Shown here in pieces: positions 1-8,064 of a stretch of DNA of 19,816 bases. Source of the DNA: Deltaproteobacteria bacterium (GTDB taxonomy: Bacteria > Desulfobacterota > DSM-4660 > Desulfatiglandales > B25-G16); the NCBI GenBank assembly GCA_019308645.1, contig JAFDHR010000012.1, positions 1 to 19,816 of the forward strand, given 5' to 3'. The notes beneath the pieces were generated by a model. The model had not been told where the DNA came from. It worked only from the letters and a program-made list of their open reading frames with translations, and made no database searches. The position numbers and the translations under genes were made by a program. Positions within the stretch are counted from its first letter, which is position 1. Every line of letters begins with the position of its first letter.

Positions 1-561
1 GCCCCTAATATGTATCTCTTTTAAAAGAGCCATTATCTCCATGGTTAAATCAGGGTCAAGATTTCCAGTTGGTTCATCAGCCAAGAGAATCAAAGGATTA
101 TTGACTATTGCCCTTGCAATAGCAACTCTCTGCTGTTCCCCACCTGAAAGCTGAGGAGGATAGTAACCCTCTTTGTTTGTCAGGCTTAAATACCTAAGTG
201 TCTGATGAACCTTTTTACGTATCATAGATAAAGGAAACCCTATTATTTCTAAGGTGAGGGCTACATTTTCAAATACATTACGCCTTGGAAGTAACTTGAA
301 ATCCTGAAACACTACCCCTATTCTTCGACGTAACATTGAAAGGTCCCGATCCTTGATCCTATTAAGATTCCTTCCATCGACCAGTGCATTGCCGCTTGTT
401 GGCCTCTCTGCACAGAAAATTATTTTTAGCAATGTAGTCTTTCCTGCACCACTAGGCCCAGTAATGAAAACGAACTCCCCTTTTTTTACTGTCAGGTTGA
501 TATCCAACAGTGCTGGATTTTTTGAGCCAAAATTTTTATACACCTGAAATAGTTGAATCAT
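1..561 (-). CDS. ftsE: FtsE, cell-division ABC transporter ATP-binding protein (partial, 3' end outside window)
   Basis: FtsE is the cytoplasmic ATPase of the FtsEX complex, which couples ATP hydrolysis to activation of septal peptidoglycan hydrolases. The minus-strand frame is open for 187 codons and runs off the window edge; full FtsE is usually about 220-230 residues. The translation opens MIQLFQVYKNFG, a typical FtsE start. Visible motifs are Walker A GPSGAGKT (35-42), Q-loop VFQDFKLLP (Q86), signature LSGGEQQRVAIARA (138-151) and Walker B ILLADEPTGNLD (158-169). LolD-type ATPases are related, but the N-terminus and the GEFVFITGPSGAGKTTLL stretch favour FtsE. ATG at 561 is the natural start, although no clear Shine-Dalgarno sequence precedes it. 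ftsX would be expected just beyond the window. Confidence 0.88.
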   Translation of the reverse strand, partial: MIQLFQVYKNFGSKNPALLDINLTVKKGEFVFITGPSGAGKTTLLKIIFCAERPTSGNALVDGRNLNRIKDRDLSMLRRRIGVVFQDFKLLPRRNVFENVALTLEIIGFPLSMIRKKVHQTLRYLSLTNKEGYYPPQLSGGEQQRVAIARAIVNNPLILLADEPTGNLDPDLTMEIMALLKEIHIRG

Positions 562-834
562 TTTAAAAGAAAATAGAAATTAACGCTCGTCTCTTAACCC
601 CACTGAAACAGCGGGAAGAATGTTTCAATAGACTAATAACCTCTTTAATTTCAATAAGTTGTAGAAATTCAGATATATTAAATTAGGCTGGTCAATCACT
701 TCGAACCTATAAAAAACTGGTAGGATATTACGAGGTTGGTAATGCATTATTTAGTATACGCAAAAAAGATATCAAGACTATATCAATCTTGCTTGTCCAA
801 CGTTAACAATACGCGAGCTAAACATTTTACAATT
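562..834. other. rny-ftsE intergenic region
   Basis: This 273-bp AT-rich gap has no supported gene. It contains a 7-bp inverted repeat, TGAAACA(10 nt)TGTTTCA at 604-627, not followed by a T-run. A minus-strand TATACT hexamer (753-758) could be a -10 box, but no good -35 lies at normal spacing. Another TATAGT occurs slightly upstream. A promoter for ftsE may lie here; I cannot fix it. Confidence 0.3.
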
Positions 835-2397
835 TTACTTGGCGTATTCAACAGCCCTGGTTTCTCTTATCACTGTCACCTTAATCTGTCCTGGATAGGT
901 AAGGCCTTTTTCTATTTTTTTGGCTACCTCACTGCATATCATTGTTGATTCAAAATCATCTACCTTATCGCTCTCTACTATTATCCTGATCTCTCTGCCC
1001 GCTTGAATTGCATACGACTTATTAACGCCTTTAAAAGACATGGCTATCTCTTCCATATCCTCCAATCTCTTCACATACGTCTCGTACATCTCTCTTCGAG
1101 CGCCAGGTCTAGCGCCAGATAATGTGTCGGCTGCTTGAAGAAGGACATCCATAACAGATGTGGCCTGAATATCCTCATGGTGAGCAGCTATGGCATGAAC
1201 TACTTGCTCAGATTCACCGTATTTCTTGGCCAAATCTGCCCCTATGAGTGCGTGCGCTCCTTCTATCTCATGGTCTACCGCCTTTCCGATATCATGGAGA
1301 AGCCCGATTCTTCTGGCCTGTTTCTCATCCAACTTTAACTCCGATGCCATTATACCACACAGGAAGGCAACCTCCATAGAATGCTCTAACACATTCTGAG
1401 CATAACTTGATCTATATTTCAGGCGCCCGACTAATTTAATCAATTCTGGATGGATATCATGAAGTCCAGTATCAAAAGTTGCTTGCTCTCCGGCCTCTTT
1501 AATGTGTGCCTCAATTTCTCCGCTTACTCTTTCTACGATCTCCTCAATCCTTGCCGGGTGAATTCTGCCATCTTCAATGAGCCTCTCCAAGGCCACCTTA
1601 GCAACCTCTCTCCTGATCGGATTAAACCCTGACAATACTACGGCTTCAGGTGTATCATCAATTATAAGATCTATTCCGGTAGCAGCCTCTAAAGCCCTAA
1701 TGTTCCTACCTTCTCTCCCGATAATCCTTCCTTTCATCTCATCATTTGGTAAATTAACCACAGAGACACTCTTTTCAGCCACATAATCACCAGCATATCT
1801 TTTAATGGCCAAAGCCAAAATCTCCTGTGCCTTTCTATTTGAGATTTCTCTTGTCTCAGCCTCTATTTTCTTTATGAGTTTGGAGGCCTCATGGCGTGCC
1901 TCTGATTCCATAGAAGAGACGAGCATCTCTTTTGCCTCGGTTACTGAAATACCGGCAATCCTCTCTAATTTCTGCCTCTCTTCTTCAATCAGCTTGTTGA
2001 ATTCTCCCTCATTCTTTTTCAAAGCATTGTCCCTATGAGCTAAGGCTGCTTCTTCTTTGGCAATTAGTCCCTCTCTTTGCTCGAGCTGTTCTATTCTCTT
2101 GTCTAAGGTTTCTCCTTTTTGGAACAATCTTCTTTCCTGGCTTTGTAGCTCCTTTGTTCTTGACTTTGTTTCATCCTCAAAATCAAGCTTCATCTGATAA
2201 AGCCTGTCTTTTGCCTGCAGCTGAGCCTCTTTTCTAATTGTTTCTGCTTGTTTGCCGGCTTCAAGGATAAGCTTTCTCGAATAGTCTTCCGCGGAATCGA
2301 GCTTATTCTCTAACATCTTTTTACGAATAACAATACCTATAGCCGCACCTGCTATAATTGCTATTAATGCGACAATAACTAACGGGGTAACTAACAT
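835..2397 (-). CDS. rny: Ribonuclease Y
   Basis: RNase Y is a membrane-anchored endoribonuclease that initiates mRNA decay. The 520-residue product matches the usual family length and architecture. There is an N-terminal transmembrane helix (about 3-24, VTPLVIVALIAIIAGAAIGIVI). A long charged coiled coil follows (about 25-195). A KH domain (about 208-275) carries the GRIIGREG loop at 223-230. The HD domain (about 335-430) has its metal-binding histidine at H339 (LEHS), the HD pair H368-D369 (LLHDIGK) and D424 (QAADTLSG). The start ATG at 2397 is preceded by a GGCGGTGAT ribosome-binding region. It lies downstream of zapB-like, zapA and 6S RNA on the same strand, probably co-transcribed in part; an additional promoter in the 309-bp gap is possible. 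Confidence 0.97.
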   Translation of the reverse strand: MLVTPLVIVALIAIIAGAAIGIVIRKKMLENKLDSAEDYSRKLILEAGKQAETIRKEAQLQAKDRLYQMKLDFEDETKSRTKELQSQERRLFQKGETLDKRIEQLEQREGLIAKEEAALAHRDNALKKNEGEFNKLIEEERQKLERIAGISVTEAKEMLVSSMESEARHEASKLIKKIEAETREISNRKAQEILALAIKRYAGDYVAEKSVSVVNLPNDEMKGRIIGREGRNIRALEAATGIDLIIDDTPEAVVLSGFNPIRREVAKVALERLIEDGRIHPARIEEIVERVSGEIEAHIKEAGEQATFDTGLHDIHPELIKLVGRLKYRSSYAQNVLEHSMEVAFLCGIMASELKLDEKQARRIGLLHDIGKAVDHEIEGAHALIGADLAKKYGESEQVVHAIAAHHEDIQATSVMDVLLQAADTLSGARPGARREMYETYVKRLEDMEEIAMSFKGVNKSYAIQAGREIRIIVESDKVDDFESTMICSEVAKKIEKGLTYPGQIKVTVIRETRAVEYAK

Positions 2398-2706
2398 ATA
2401 TTCATCACCGCCTTTTATTTATTAGGATTTTTCTTTAGGCAAAAAGAGGGGGTTGATAGAAATTTAGCGGAATGATAGATAATGGATGCTAGGCAAAACT
2501 TACTAACACAAAGCGCTAAATGATATTCTTAAAAAATAGAGAAATTTGCGAATCAAGTATCCTATATAAGATTTATTTCTTGTGTATCCAGATTTATTTT
2601 CACTCAATTTTTCCCAACGGTTATAACATCTTTATCTATTCTATTATAAAGTTAAGCAACAATTCATTCCTCAGCCCTAAATCTATCAATCCACTCTTTT
2701 TATTTT
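2398..2706. other. Intergenic region between 6S RNA and rny
   Basis: This is 309 bp of AT-rich DNA without a supported gene. On the minus strand it follows the 3' end of the 6S RNA and ends in the rny ribosome-binding site (GGCGGTGATG, near 2400-2413). No convincing terminator hairpin with a T-run is visible after the 6S RNA. Promoter-like hexamers are present, but none has good spacing. A plus-strand frame crosses it and continues through the 6S RNA, but it is low-complexity and not credible. Confidence 0.35.
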
Positions 2707-2883
2707 CCCCCGCTGCAATGCCGTGTCGGCAGTTCTTTTTGAACCTAAGCTCACGCAGGTGGGCATTCCATTACCCCATTAGGTCTTTTTTACCATCAAA
2801 AAAACACACAAGGGCAAGCGGGAACTCCCTTTTACATTAGTGTTAGCTCAAAAATCTTCCGCCAATCACGAACATAGCAGGGG
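2707..2883 (-). ncRNA. ssrS: 6S RNA (SsrS)
   Basis: 6S RNA binds the sigma70 RNA polymerase holoenzyme and mimics an open promoter. In many proteobacteria and relatives its gene lies just after zapA. The minus-strand 177-nt segment starts CCCCTGCTATGTTCGTG and ends CACGGCATTGCAGCGGGG. These ends pair: CCCC with GGGG, TGC with GCA, and ATGT-CGTG with CACGGCAT, giving the long closing stem. The 3' half holds a family-like CCACCTGCGTGAGCTTAGGTTCAA block (ACCT/AGGT hairpin, then TTCAA) and CCGACACGGCA. Length, closing stem and the zapA-rny position all fit. The 5' end lies 7 nt past the zapA stop, so the RNA is probably processed from the zapA transcript or made from a promoter inside zapA. Exact ends are approximate. 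Confidence 0.85.
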
Positions 2884-2889
2884 AATAAT

Positions 2890-3171
2890 TTAGTTTAATG
2901 CTAAATCCAAACGTTCTAATAATCTTTTGGATCTGTTATTGATTTCGGCTAATAGAACCTCCTTTTCTTTTTTAAGCTGAAAATAATCTCCTGCTATATC
3001 AAGAGCAGTTAATACAGCCTTCTTGTCTTCAGATAGTTCCGCTTTAAACCTATTTATCTCTCTCAGCTTTTTGTCCACGTACTCTGCCGCCTTCAATATC
3101 TGTTCCCTATCATCAGAGCCTCTTATGGCATACTCTGTATCCTTTATTCTAATTGTAACCTTATCGTCCAT
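2890..3171 (-). CDS. zapA: Cell division protein ZapA
   Basis: ZapA is a small cytoplasmic protein that bundles and cross-links FtsZ filaments at the division site. The product is 93 residues, typical for the shorter ZapA class. It begins MDDKVTIRIKDTEYAIRGSDD, the beta-rich N-terminal domain. An alpha-helical C-terminus follows, with ILKAAEYVDKKLREI and LTALDIAGDYFQLKKEKEVLLAEI, the region that forms the tetrameric coiled coil. It begins 18 nt after the zapB-like gene and ends 7 nt before the 6S RNA. The start ATG at 3171 has only a weak Shine-Dalgarno sequence, so translation may be coupled to the upstream gene. Confidence 0.92.
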   Translation of the reverse strand: MDDKVTIRIKDTEYAIRGSDDREQILKAAEYVDKKLREINRFKAELSEDKKAVLTALDIAGDYFQLKKEKEVLLAEINNRSKRLLERLDLALN

Positions 3172-3189
3172 AGTACATATCTATTAAGT

Positions 3190-3423
3190 CTATACAGTAA
3201 ATTCGTTTATCTTTTCTAAAAGAGTTGCTATTCTTTTTCGTATTACGTCTCTATCAATCTCTAACGTTTCTATTTCCTTAGTAAGCGAGTCAATCTGCTT
3301 CTCCTGGCCATGCATATTCCTTTCTAAGTTATCCTTTTGCTTATTAAGAGAGCCCACCAATGAAATGAGCGAGCCAATCTTTTCTTCCAATAGGCCAAAT
3401 TGATCCAATTCGTCTAATCCCAT
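3190..3423 (-). CDS. zapB: ZapB-like coiled-coil cell division protein
   Basis: This 77-residue, almost entirely alpha-helical protein (GLDELDQFGLLEEKIGSL, then heptad-like leucines and charged residues to LEKINEFTV) fits ZapB. ZapB is a small coiled-coil protein that joins the FtsZ ring through ZapA. Sequence identity alone is weak evidence for any coiled coil, so the call rests mainly on size and on lying directly upstream of zapA, where many bacteria carry a ZapB-like gene. It is the first gene after a near-consensus promoter, giving a short leader of roughly 20 nt. The start ATG at 3423 has only GAGCCTCT upstream as a ribosome-binding site. Confidence 0.65.
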   Translation of the reverse strand: MGLDELDQFGLLEEKIGSLISLVGSLNKQKDNLERNMHGQEKQIDSLTKEIETLEIDRDVIRKRIATLLEKINEFTV

Positions 3424-3451
3424 AGAGGCTCATAAATTTTTTGACGTTTTT

Positions 3452-3479
3452 AGTATATCTTGTTTGTAAAAAAAGTCAA
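3452..3479 (-). promoter_or_regulatory. Sigma70-type promoter for zapB-zapA-6S-rny
   Basis: On the minus strand, TTGACT (3479-3474) and TATACT (3457-3452) are separated by 16 bp. Each hexamer differs from the sigma70 consensus at one position. The predicted transcript begins near 3445, about 20 nt before the zapB-like start codon. It is the best promoter match in the window. Confidence 0.75.
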
Positions 3480-3542
3480 GTCATAAGAAAATAAGGTAGG
3501 TGTTTAAATGAAGAGGATATATTACAGAGGGGATATTTTTTC

Positions 3543-3701
3543 TTAAATAATTCTAAAAAATCGTAAAATAAAAAAAAGGATTCCGACGACCAAACCAAAC
3601 AAGGCACAGATCTGAGCAATGAAAAAAAGGTAAAACAACGTTATCTTGGTATTCTTATCCCGTTCATATGGCCTTTTTCTTTTCGTTAGCCCAGTAGTCA
3701 T
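3543..3701 (-). CDS. Small putative membrane protein, 52 residues
   Basis: I do not recognise this ORF. Its N-terminus is basic and polar (MTTGLTKRKRPYERDKNTK). One long, very hydrophobic segment follows (about 20-46, with LFYLFFIAQICALFGLVVGI) and the tail is short and basic (RFFRII). That is the pattern of a single-pass or hairpin membrane peptide, and by the positive-inside rule the N-terminus should be cytoplasmic. It starts with ATG, has an in-frame stop upstream, and lies between the ATPase D gene (149 bp away) and the zapB promoter, on the same strand as all the other genes. The ribosome-binding site is poor (ATCCAAG). It may be an accessory membrane peptide of the ATPase or an unrelated gene. 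The clean amphipathic split argues against chance, but the short length limits confidence. Confidence 0.5.
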   Translation of the reverse strand: MTTGLTKRKRPYERDKNTKITLFYLFFIAQICALFGLVVGILFFILRFFRII

Positions 3702-3849
3702 CTTGGATGCAATATTATGGTCAGTGGTTGGTTGTCAGCAGTCTGTTGTATCTTTATTGCCAAGCATTGAGCGTCTTATTGAGATTGAAGTCCCTAAAGG
3801 GTTTTCGCTAAGAAATTGCAGATGATAAGGGAAGGTTTTCAAATCCTGA
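3702..3849. other. Gap between ATPase D gene and small membrane ORF
   Basis: This 148-bp gap has no gene. It contains the short palindrome CCCTAAAGGG (about 3792-3801), too tight to be an intrinsic terminator. I see no hairpin plus T-run that would end the ATPase operon here. Confidence 0.3.
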
Positions 3850-4494
3850 TTACTTTTTTCTTGCTTCGAGAGAGGCCTTGATCTTCTTTAATCTTAAGAA
3901 GCTTTCTCTTTCTATTTCTTCCATTCTCATTTCTATATGCTTAATCGTTGCCTTTAGCCCGGGGATAACAATGTATTCTAATGCATTAACCCTTCTTTTT
4001 GTTTTTTCTACCTCTTCGGCAATTCTCCTGACCGATTCTTCTACCTCGGCCAGTTTCACAATTGATAAAATTGACTCCTCAAAATTCTTGGCGGCGTCAT
4101 CAAGTTTCGCATTTGTACTTAAAAAACCATAGCCTCTTTCATGTACCCGCCGAATTACATTATCTATTTTCATGATAGGGACTGAGACACCCATGATATT
4201 TTTCGTCATAAAATCTAAGTTGATATCTCTCAGCGTTATCTCGCTAATCTGTTCTAAATCCCGCGACCCTAACAAAACTTCTGCCATTAAAAGATTATAA
4301 AAAGCGACCTTTAGGTTTTCTTCTGCCCTCTTTCTTGCGTCCTTATATTCCTTAATTACTACCATGAACTCAGAAATCAATGCATCTCTCTTTTCCTTCA
4401 AAAGCCTGTGCCCTTTATCAGCCAGCTTTACCCTCTTTCTGAGCTTCAATAATTCCATCCTCGTGGGCTTTACATTTTGTAGGATATCCGCCAT
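3850..4494 (-). CDS. atpD: V/A-type ATP synthase subunit D (central stalk)
   Basis: Subunit D is the coiled-coil rotor shaft that turns inside the A3B3 head and transmits torque to the membrane ring; it is analogous to gamma of F-type enzymes. The 214-residue product starts MADILQNVKPTRMELLKLRKRVKLADKGHRLLK, the diagnostic N-terminal helix of the family. It ends with a long charged helix (KTKRRVNALEYIVIPGLKATIKHIEMRMEEIERE). Length is normal. It is the last gene of the nine-gene operon. A heptamer repeat array occupies the space before its ATG, and no convincing Shine-Dalgarno sequence is visible there, unlike for most genes of the operon. Confidence 0.96.
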   Translation of the reverse strand: MADILQNVKPTRMELLKLRKRVKLADKGHRLLKEKRDALISEFMVVIKEYKDARKRAEENLKVAFYNLLMAEVLLGSRDLEQISEITLRDINLDFMTKNIMGVSVPIMKIDNVIRRVHERGYGFLSTNAKLDDAAKNFEESILSIVKLAEVEESVRRIAEEVEKTKRRVNALEYIVIPGLKATIKHIEMRMEEIERESFLRLKKIKASLEARKK

Positions 4495-4500
4495 TTATTC

Positions 4501-4563
4501 GTTACTCGTTGCTGGTTGCTCGTTATTGGTTATTGCTAATTGCTAATTGCTAATTGGTAATTA
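4501..4563. repeat. Heptanucleotide tandem repeat array between atpB and atpD
   Basis: Nine contiguous 7-mers read on the plus strand: GTTACTC, GTTGCTG, GTTGCTC, GTTATTG, GTTATTG, CTAATTG, CTAATTG, CTAATTG, GTAATTA. Perfect phase is kept throughout. The last unit includes the atpB stop codon, and the array reaches within 6 nt of the atpD start codon. It therefore makes up essentially all of the intercistronic DNA. Confidence 0.85.
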
Positions 4564-5961
4564 AGTCCCTTTCTTATAATATTGTTTCACGTATTTCTCG
4601 TCTATTCTTTTCAGCTCTCCCTCTGGAAGTGTTGAGAGCAGTTCCCACCCTAAATTAAGTGTTTGCTCGATAGTTCTATTTTCATCCACTCCCTGTTTTA
4701 CAAACCTCTCTTCAAAAATATCCGCAAATTTTAAATTGAGGAGATCCCTTTCGCTCAATGCCTCCTCTCCTACCACTGCAACGAGGCTCCTCACGTCCCT
4801 TCCTTCAGCATAGCCGGAATAACATTGGTCGGACACCCCTAAATGATCCGCCCGCGTCCTGCCTTCCCCAATCCCTTCATTCATGAGCCTCGAGAGGCTG
4901 GGGAGAACATCTACGGGAGGGTAGATTCCTTTTCTGTGTAATTCACGGGAGAGGACAAATTGTCCCTCGGTTATATACCCGGTAAGATCGGGTACCGGAT
5001 GCGTTATATCATCATCTGGCATAGAGAGGATAGGCATCTGTGTGATAGAGCCTTTCTTTCCTATGATTCTTCCTGCCCTCTCATAATGGCTTGCTAAATC
5101 GGTATACATATACCCCGGATACCCTCTTCTTCCAGGAACCTCTTCTCGCGCCGATGAAATTTCCCTCAGGGCTTCACAGTAATTGGTCATATCAGTAAGA
5201 ATAACCAACACATGCGTGTCGTAATTAAAGGCCAAAAACTCCGCGGCGGTAAGGGCCATTCTTGGTGTGATAATCCTCTCGATGGCCGGGTCATCGGCCA
5301 AATTGATAAAGGAGACAATCCTCTCCAATGCCCCGGTGGATTCAAAGCTATTCATGAAAAAATTTGCCTCTTCATGGGTTATCCCCATAGCAGCAAAGAT
5401 TACAGAGAATGGTTCCTCTGAACCCAAAACGGTAGCCTGTCTTGCTATCTGTGCAGCAAGCTCATTATGGGGTAATCCAGCACCTGAAAATATTGGAAGC
5501 TTCTGACCCCTCACTAATGTATTCATGCCATCAATAGTAGAAATACCGGTTTGGATAAATTCATTCGGGTATGCCCTTGCTGTTGGGTTTATGGCCGCAC
5601 CGGTGATTGGCAATCGAGCCTCTGGAATGATCTCCGGGCCACCATCAATCGGTCTGCCCAAACCATCAAAGGACCTTCCGAGGATTTCCTTAGATAGAGC
5701 TATCCTCATAATGTCCCCGGAAAATCTGACTCTTGTCTGGTCTGTATCAAGTCCTCTGGTGCCTTCAAATACCTGTACTATCGCCAGATTCTCCTGTGAC
5801 TCCAGGACTTGACCCATTCTACTGTCCCCCCCGGGTGTCCTGATATACACAACTTCTCCAAAGGCCACCTCTTCAACTCCCTCGACAATCATAAGGGGTC
5901 CTGCAACCTGGGTGACAGACCTGTACTCCCTCGATTTTATATCCTGAGTTTTTTCTTTCAT
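4561..5961 (-). CDS. atpB: V/A-type ATP synthase subunit B (non-catalytic)
   Basis: Subunit B alternates with A in the A3B3 head and completes the nucleotide site with an arginine finger. The product is 466 residues, the usual size. It carries the V-B hallmarks [19 protein letters not shown], where a P-loop would be in A (no GxxxxGKT, as expected), [28 protein letters not shown], and [17 protein letters not shown] containing the likely arginine finger R358. The ATG overlaps the A stop by one base (TAATG), so translation is probably coupled; GAGG inside the end of A can serve as ribosome-binding site. Confidence 0.98.
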   Translation of the reverse strand: MKEKTQDIKSREYRSVTQVAGPLMIVEGVEEVAFGEVVYIRTPGGDSRMGQVLESQENLAIVQVFEGTRGLDTDQTRVRFSGDIMRIALSKEILGRSFDGLGRPIDGGPEIIPEARLPITGAAINPTARAYPNEFIQTGISTIDGMNTLVRGQKLPIFSGAGLPHNELAAQIARQATVLGSEEPFSVIFAAMGITHEEANFFMNSFESTGALERIVSFINLADDPAIERIITPRMALTAAEFLAFNYDTHVLVILTDMTNYCEALREISSAREEVPGRRGYPGYMYTDLASHYERAGRIIGKKGSITQMPILSMPDDDITHPVPDLTGYITEGQFVLSRELHRKGIYPPVDVLPSLSRLMNEGIGEGRTRADHLGVSDQCYSGYAEGRDVRSLVAVVGEEALSERDLLNLKFADIFEERFVKQGVDENRTIEQTLNLGWELLSTLPEGELKRIDEKYVKQYYKKGT

Positions 5962-7727
5962 TATTGATTCCTCAAAGATTCAAATTCAGTTTCAATGGAT
6001 TCAATTAACTCCTCATATCTCTTTGGAAAATCCGGGTTTGGCGTATACTTCATTCGAGCTATCTCATCCTTCACCTTTACGGCAGCTATCCTGCTTGCCA
6101 TAATGCCTGCCTCAATTGCCTTGTTCACCTCTTGATAGAACTTCATAATGATCTTAAGCATGAGAAACTGCTTCTCTTTAGAGCAATACGAATCTATTTC
6201 GTGGTATGCATGTTGTTGAAGATAATCTTCTCTGATCATCCTGGCTACCTCTAAAAAGGCTCTATCTGATTCTGGTAACGCATCCTGCCCGACTAACTGC
6301 ACAATCTCCTGCAGCTCGGACTCTTTCTCAAGGAGAGCCATCATGTTTCCTCGAAGAATTTGGAATTCCTTGCCTACATTATTATCATACCAGTCCTTTA
6401 CAAAGTCCAGATAGAGTGAATAACTCGTCAACCAATTGATGGCAGGAAAATGTCTTCTGTCTGCCAGGTTTGTGTCTAATGCCCAGAAGGCACTTACAAC
6501 CCTCAAGGTATTTTGTGAAACCGGCTCAGAGAAATCACCTCCTGGTGGAGAAACAGCACCAATAATTGAAACCGATCCAAGTCTTTTTTCCTTTCCCAAT
6601 GTCACTACCCTGCCTGCCCTTTCATAGAAATCAGCAAGCCTTGTACCCAGATAGGCTGGAAAACCCTCTTCGCCTGGCATCTCCTCCAGCCTTCCTGAAA
6701 TCTCTCTCAGCGCCTCAGCCCATCGTGAGGATGAGTCAGCCATCAGGGCTACATCATATCCCATATCCCTATAATACTCAGCAATTGTAACCCCTGTATA
6801 GATAGATGCCTCCCTGGCTGCCACTGGCATATTCGAGGTATTGGCAATCAAGGTAGATCTTTCCATTAATTTCTCCCCGGTGTTTGGATCATCCAATTTC
6901 GGGAAGGTCACCAACACCTCTGTCATTTCATTCCCTCTTTCTCCACAGCCGACATAGACTACAACCTGGGAATCAGCCCATTTTGCCAGCTGATGCTGGC
7001 TCACCGTTTTACCAGTACCAAAGCCCCCGGGAATTGCAGCTGTGCCACCTTTGGCAATAGGAAAAAAGGTATCATAAATCCTCTGGCCAGTTAACAGCGG
7101 TACATCAGGATCAAGTTTTTCTTTTAAGGGTCTTCCTATCCTTACCGGCCACTTTTGCTTCATCATTAATTCATGCTTTTTTCCGTTCTCATCGAGAATC
7201 GCAATGATGTCATTAACTGTAAAACTCCCGCTTTTAATCTCCACCACTTTACCCTTTATGCCCGGTGGGACCATTACCTTATTCAGAATAACCTTTGATT
7301 CCCGAACCTCTCCGATAAAGTCACCTTCAACAAGCTCGTCACCTTTTTTAACGAGTGGGTTGAAGTCCCATTTTTTTTCAGGATCCAGACTGGGAATGTT
7401 AATCCCTCTCGTTATGTAATCCCCTACCTGATTTTTAATTCCAACCAGAGGCCGTTGTATCCCATCATAGAAATTAGTAATAATTCCCGGACCAAGCTCC
7501 ACTGAAACAGGGGCGCCAGTTCTCACGACCTCTTCCCCTGGTTTAAGGCCGGTGGTATCCTCGTAAACCTGTACATACGCCAAATCCCCTACGAGCTTTA
7601 TCGTCTCTCCCATGAGACCTTCCTGGCCAACCCTCACAACCTCATACATCTCGCAGCCTCGTATATCTTTGGCGATTACAAGTGGACCAGCAATGCTTTT
7701 TATCGTTCCTGTCTTTTGATCTGCCAT
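5961..7727 (-). CDS. atpA: V/A-type ATP synthase subunit A (catalytic)
   Basis: Subunit A is the catalytic ATPase/ATP synthase subunit. The 588-residue product has the beta-barrel N-terminus, the A-type non-homologous insert (about 115-195, with [14 protein letters not shown] and VPPGIKGKV) and the nucleotide-binding domain. The P-loop is GGFGTGKT (234-241), followed by the catalytic-glutamate region CGERGNEM (261-268) and [40 protein letters not shown] starting near 326. The P-loop differs slightly from the common GPFGSGKT, but the Gly-Lys-Thr core is intact. The start ATG at 7727 is preceded by GAGGAAATT. It lies 10 nt after F and overlaps B by one base. Confidence 0.98.
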   Translation of the reverse strand: MADQKTGTIKSIAGPLVIAKDIRGCEMYEVVRVGQEGLMGETIKLVGDLAYVQVYEDTTGLKPGEEVVRTGAPVSVELGPGIITNFYDGIQRPLVGIKNQVGDYITRGINIPSLDPEKKWDFNPLVKKGDELVEGDFIGEVRESKVILNKVMVPPGIKGKVVEIKSGSFTVNDIIAILDENGKKHELMMKQKWPVRIGRPLKEKLDPDVPLLTGQRIYDTFFPIAKGGTAAIPGGFGTGKTVSQHQLAKWADSQVVVYVGCGERGNEMTEVLVTFPKLDDPNTGEKLMERSTLIANTSNMPVAAREASIYTGVTIAEYYRDMGYDVALMADSSSRWAEALREISGRLEEMPGEEGFPAYLGTRLADFYERAGRVVTLGKEKRLGSVSIIGAVSPPGGDFSEPVSQNTLRVVSAFWALDTNLADRRHFPAINWLTSYSLYLDFVKDWYDNNVGKEFQILRGNMMALLEKESELQEIVQLVGQDALPESDRAFLEVARMIREDYLQQHAYHEIDSYCSKEKQFLMLKIIMKFYQEVNKAIEAGIMASRIAAVKVKDEIARMKYTPNPDFPKRYEELIESIETEFESLRNQ

Positions 7728-7737
7728 AATTTCCTCG

Positions 7738-8064
7738 CTATGCTATCTCAAATCCAACAGTTCTTTTAATAAGTTCCCGCATGGGGTCAACCTTAGAGAT
7801 CAAGGGTCCACCACTATCCGGAATCTGTAAAACTATAGGCATTATACCTTTCCTAAATCTACTCGCCTCTTCTAATAAACCTCCTATTGTTGCAGCTATC
7901 TTTTCCGTAATCAGTATCAAGGCGGTGCCCCCCTCAAACAGACCCCTCAGCATACCTCGAATATCTTCCTGTCTGCTGTCCTCGATCAAGAATGTTTTTT
8001 TTATGCCTGCCAGTCTGAAACCATAAATTGTGTGCTTATCTCCGATCAGTGCAATTTCCATCAT
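7738..8064 (-). CDS. atpF: V/A-type ATP synthase subunit F (central stalk)
   Basis: Subunit F binds subunit D in the central stalk and modulates ATPase activity. The 108-residue product begins [22 protein letters not shown], the family's signature N-terminal Rossmann-like strand and loop. [12 protein letters not shown] and a C-terminal helix ending in KRTVGFEIA follow. Its start overlaps the C stop by 4 nt, with GAGGAAATG just upstream. Either of two adjacent ATGs could initiate; the second would shorten the protein by one residue. Confidence 0.93.
   Translation of the reverse strand: MMEIALIGDKHTIYGFRLAGIKKTFLIEDSRQEDIRGMLRGLFEGGTALILITEKIAATIGGLLEEASRFRKGIMPIVLQIPDSGGPLISKVDPMRELIKRTVGFEIA

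Noticed and set aside
604..627. Inverted repeat TGAAACA/TGTTTCA as a terminator after rny
   Set aside because: Weak AT-rich 7-bp stem, not followed by a T-run on the minus strand, and some 210 bp past the stop codon.
2520..2840. Plus-strand 106-codon frame
   Set aside because: It covers the 6S RNA on the opposite strand and AT-rich spacer; low-complexity Ile/Phe/Ser product and no ribosome-binding site.
4501..4563. Possible CRISPR-like array
   Set aside because: Units are 7 bp and contiguous with no spacers, so it is a simple tandem array.
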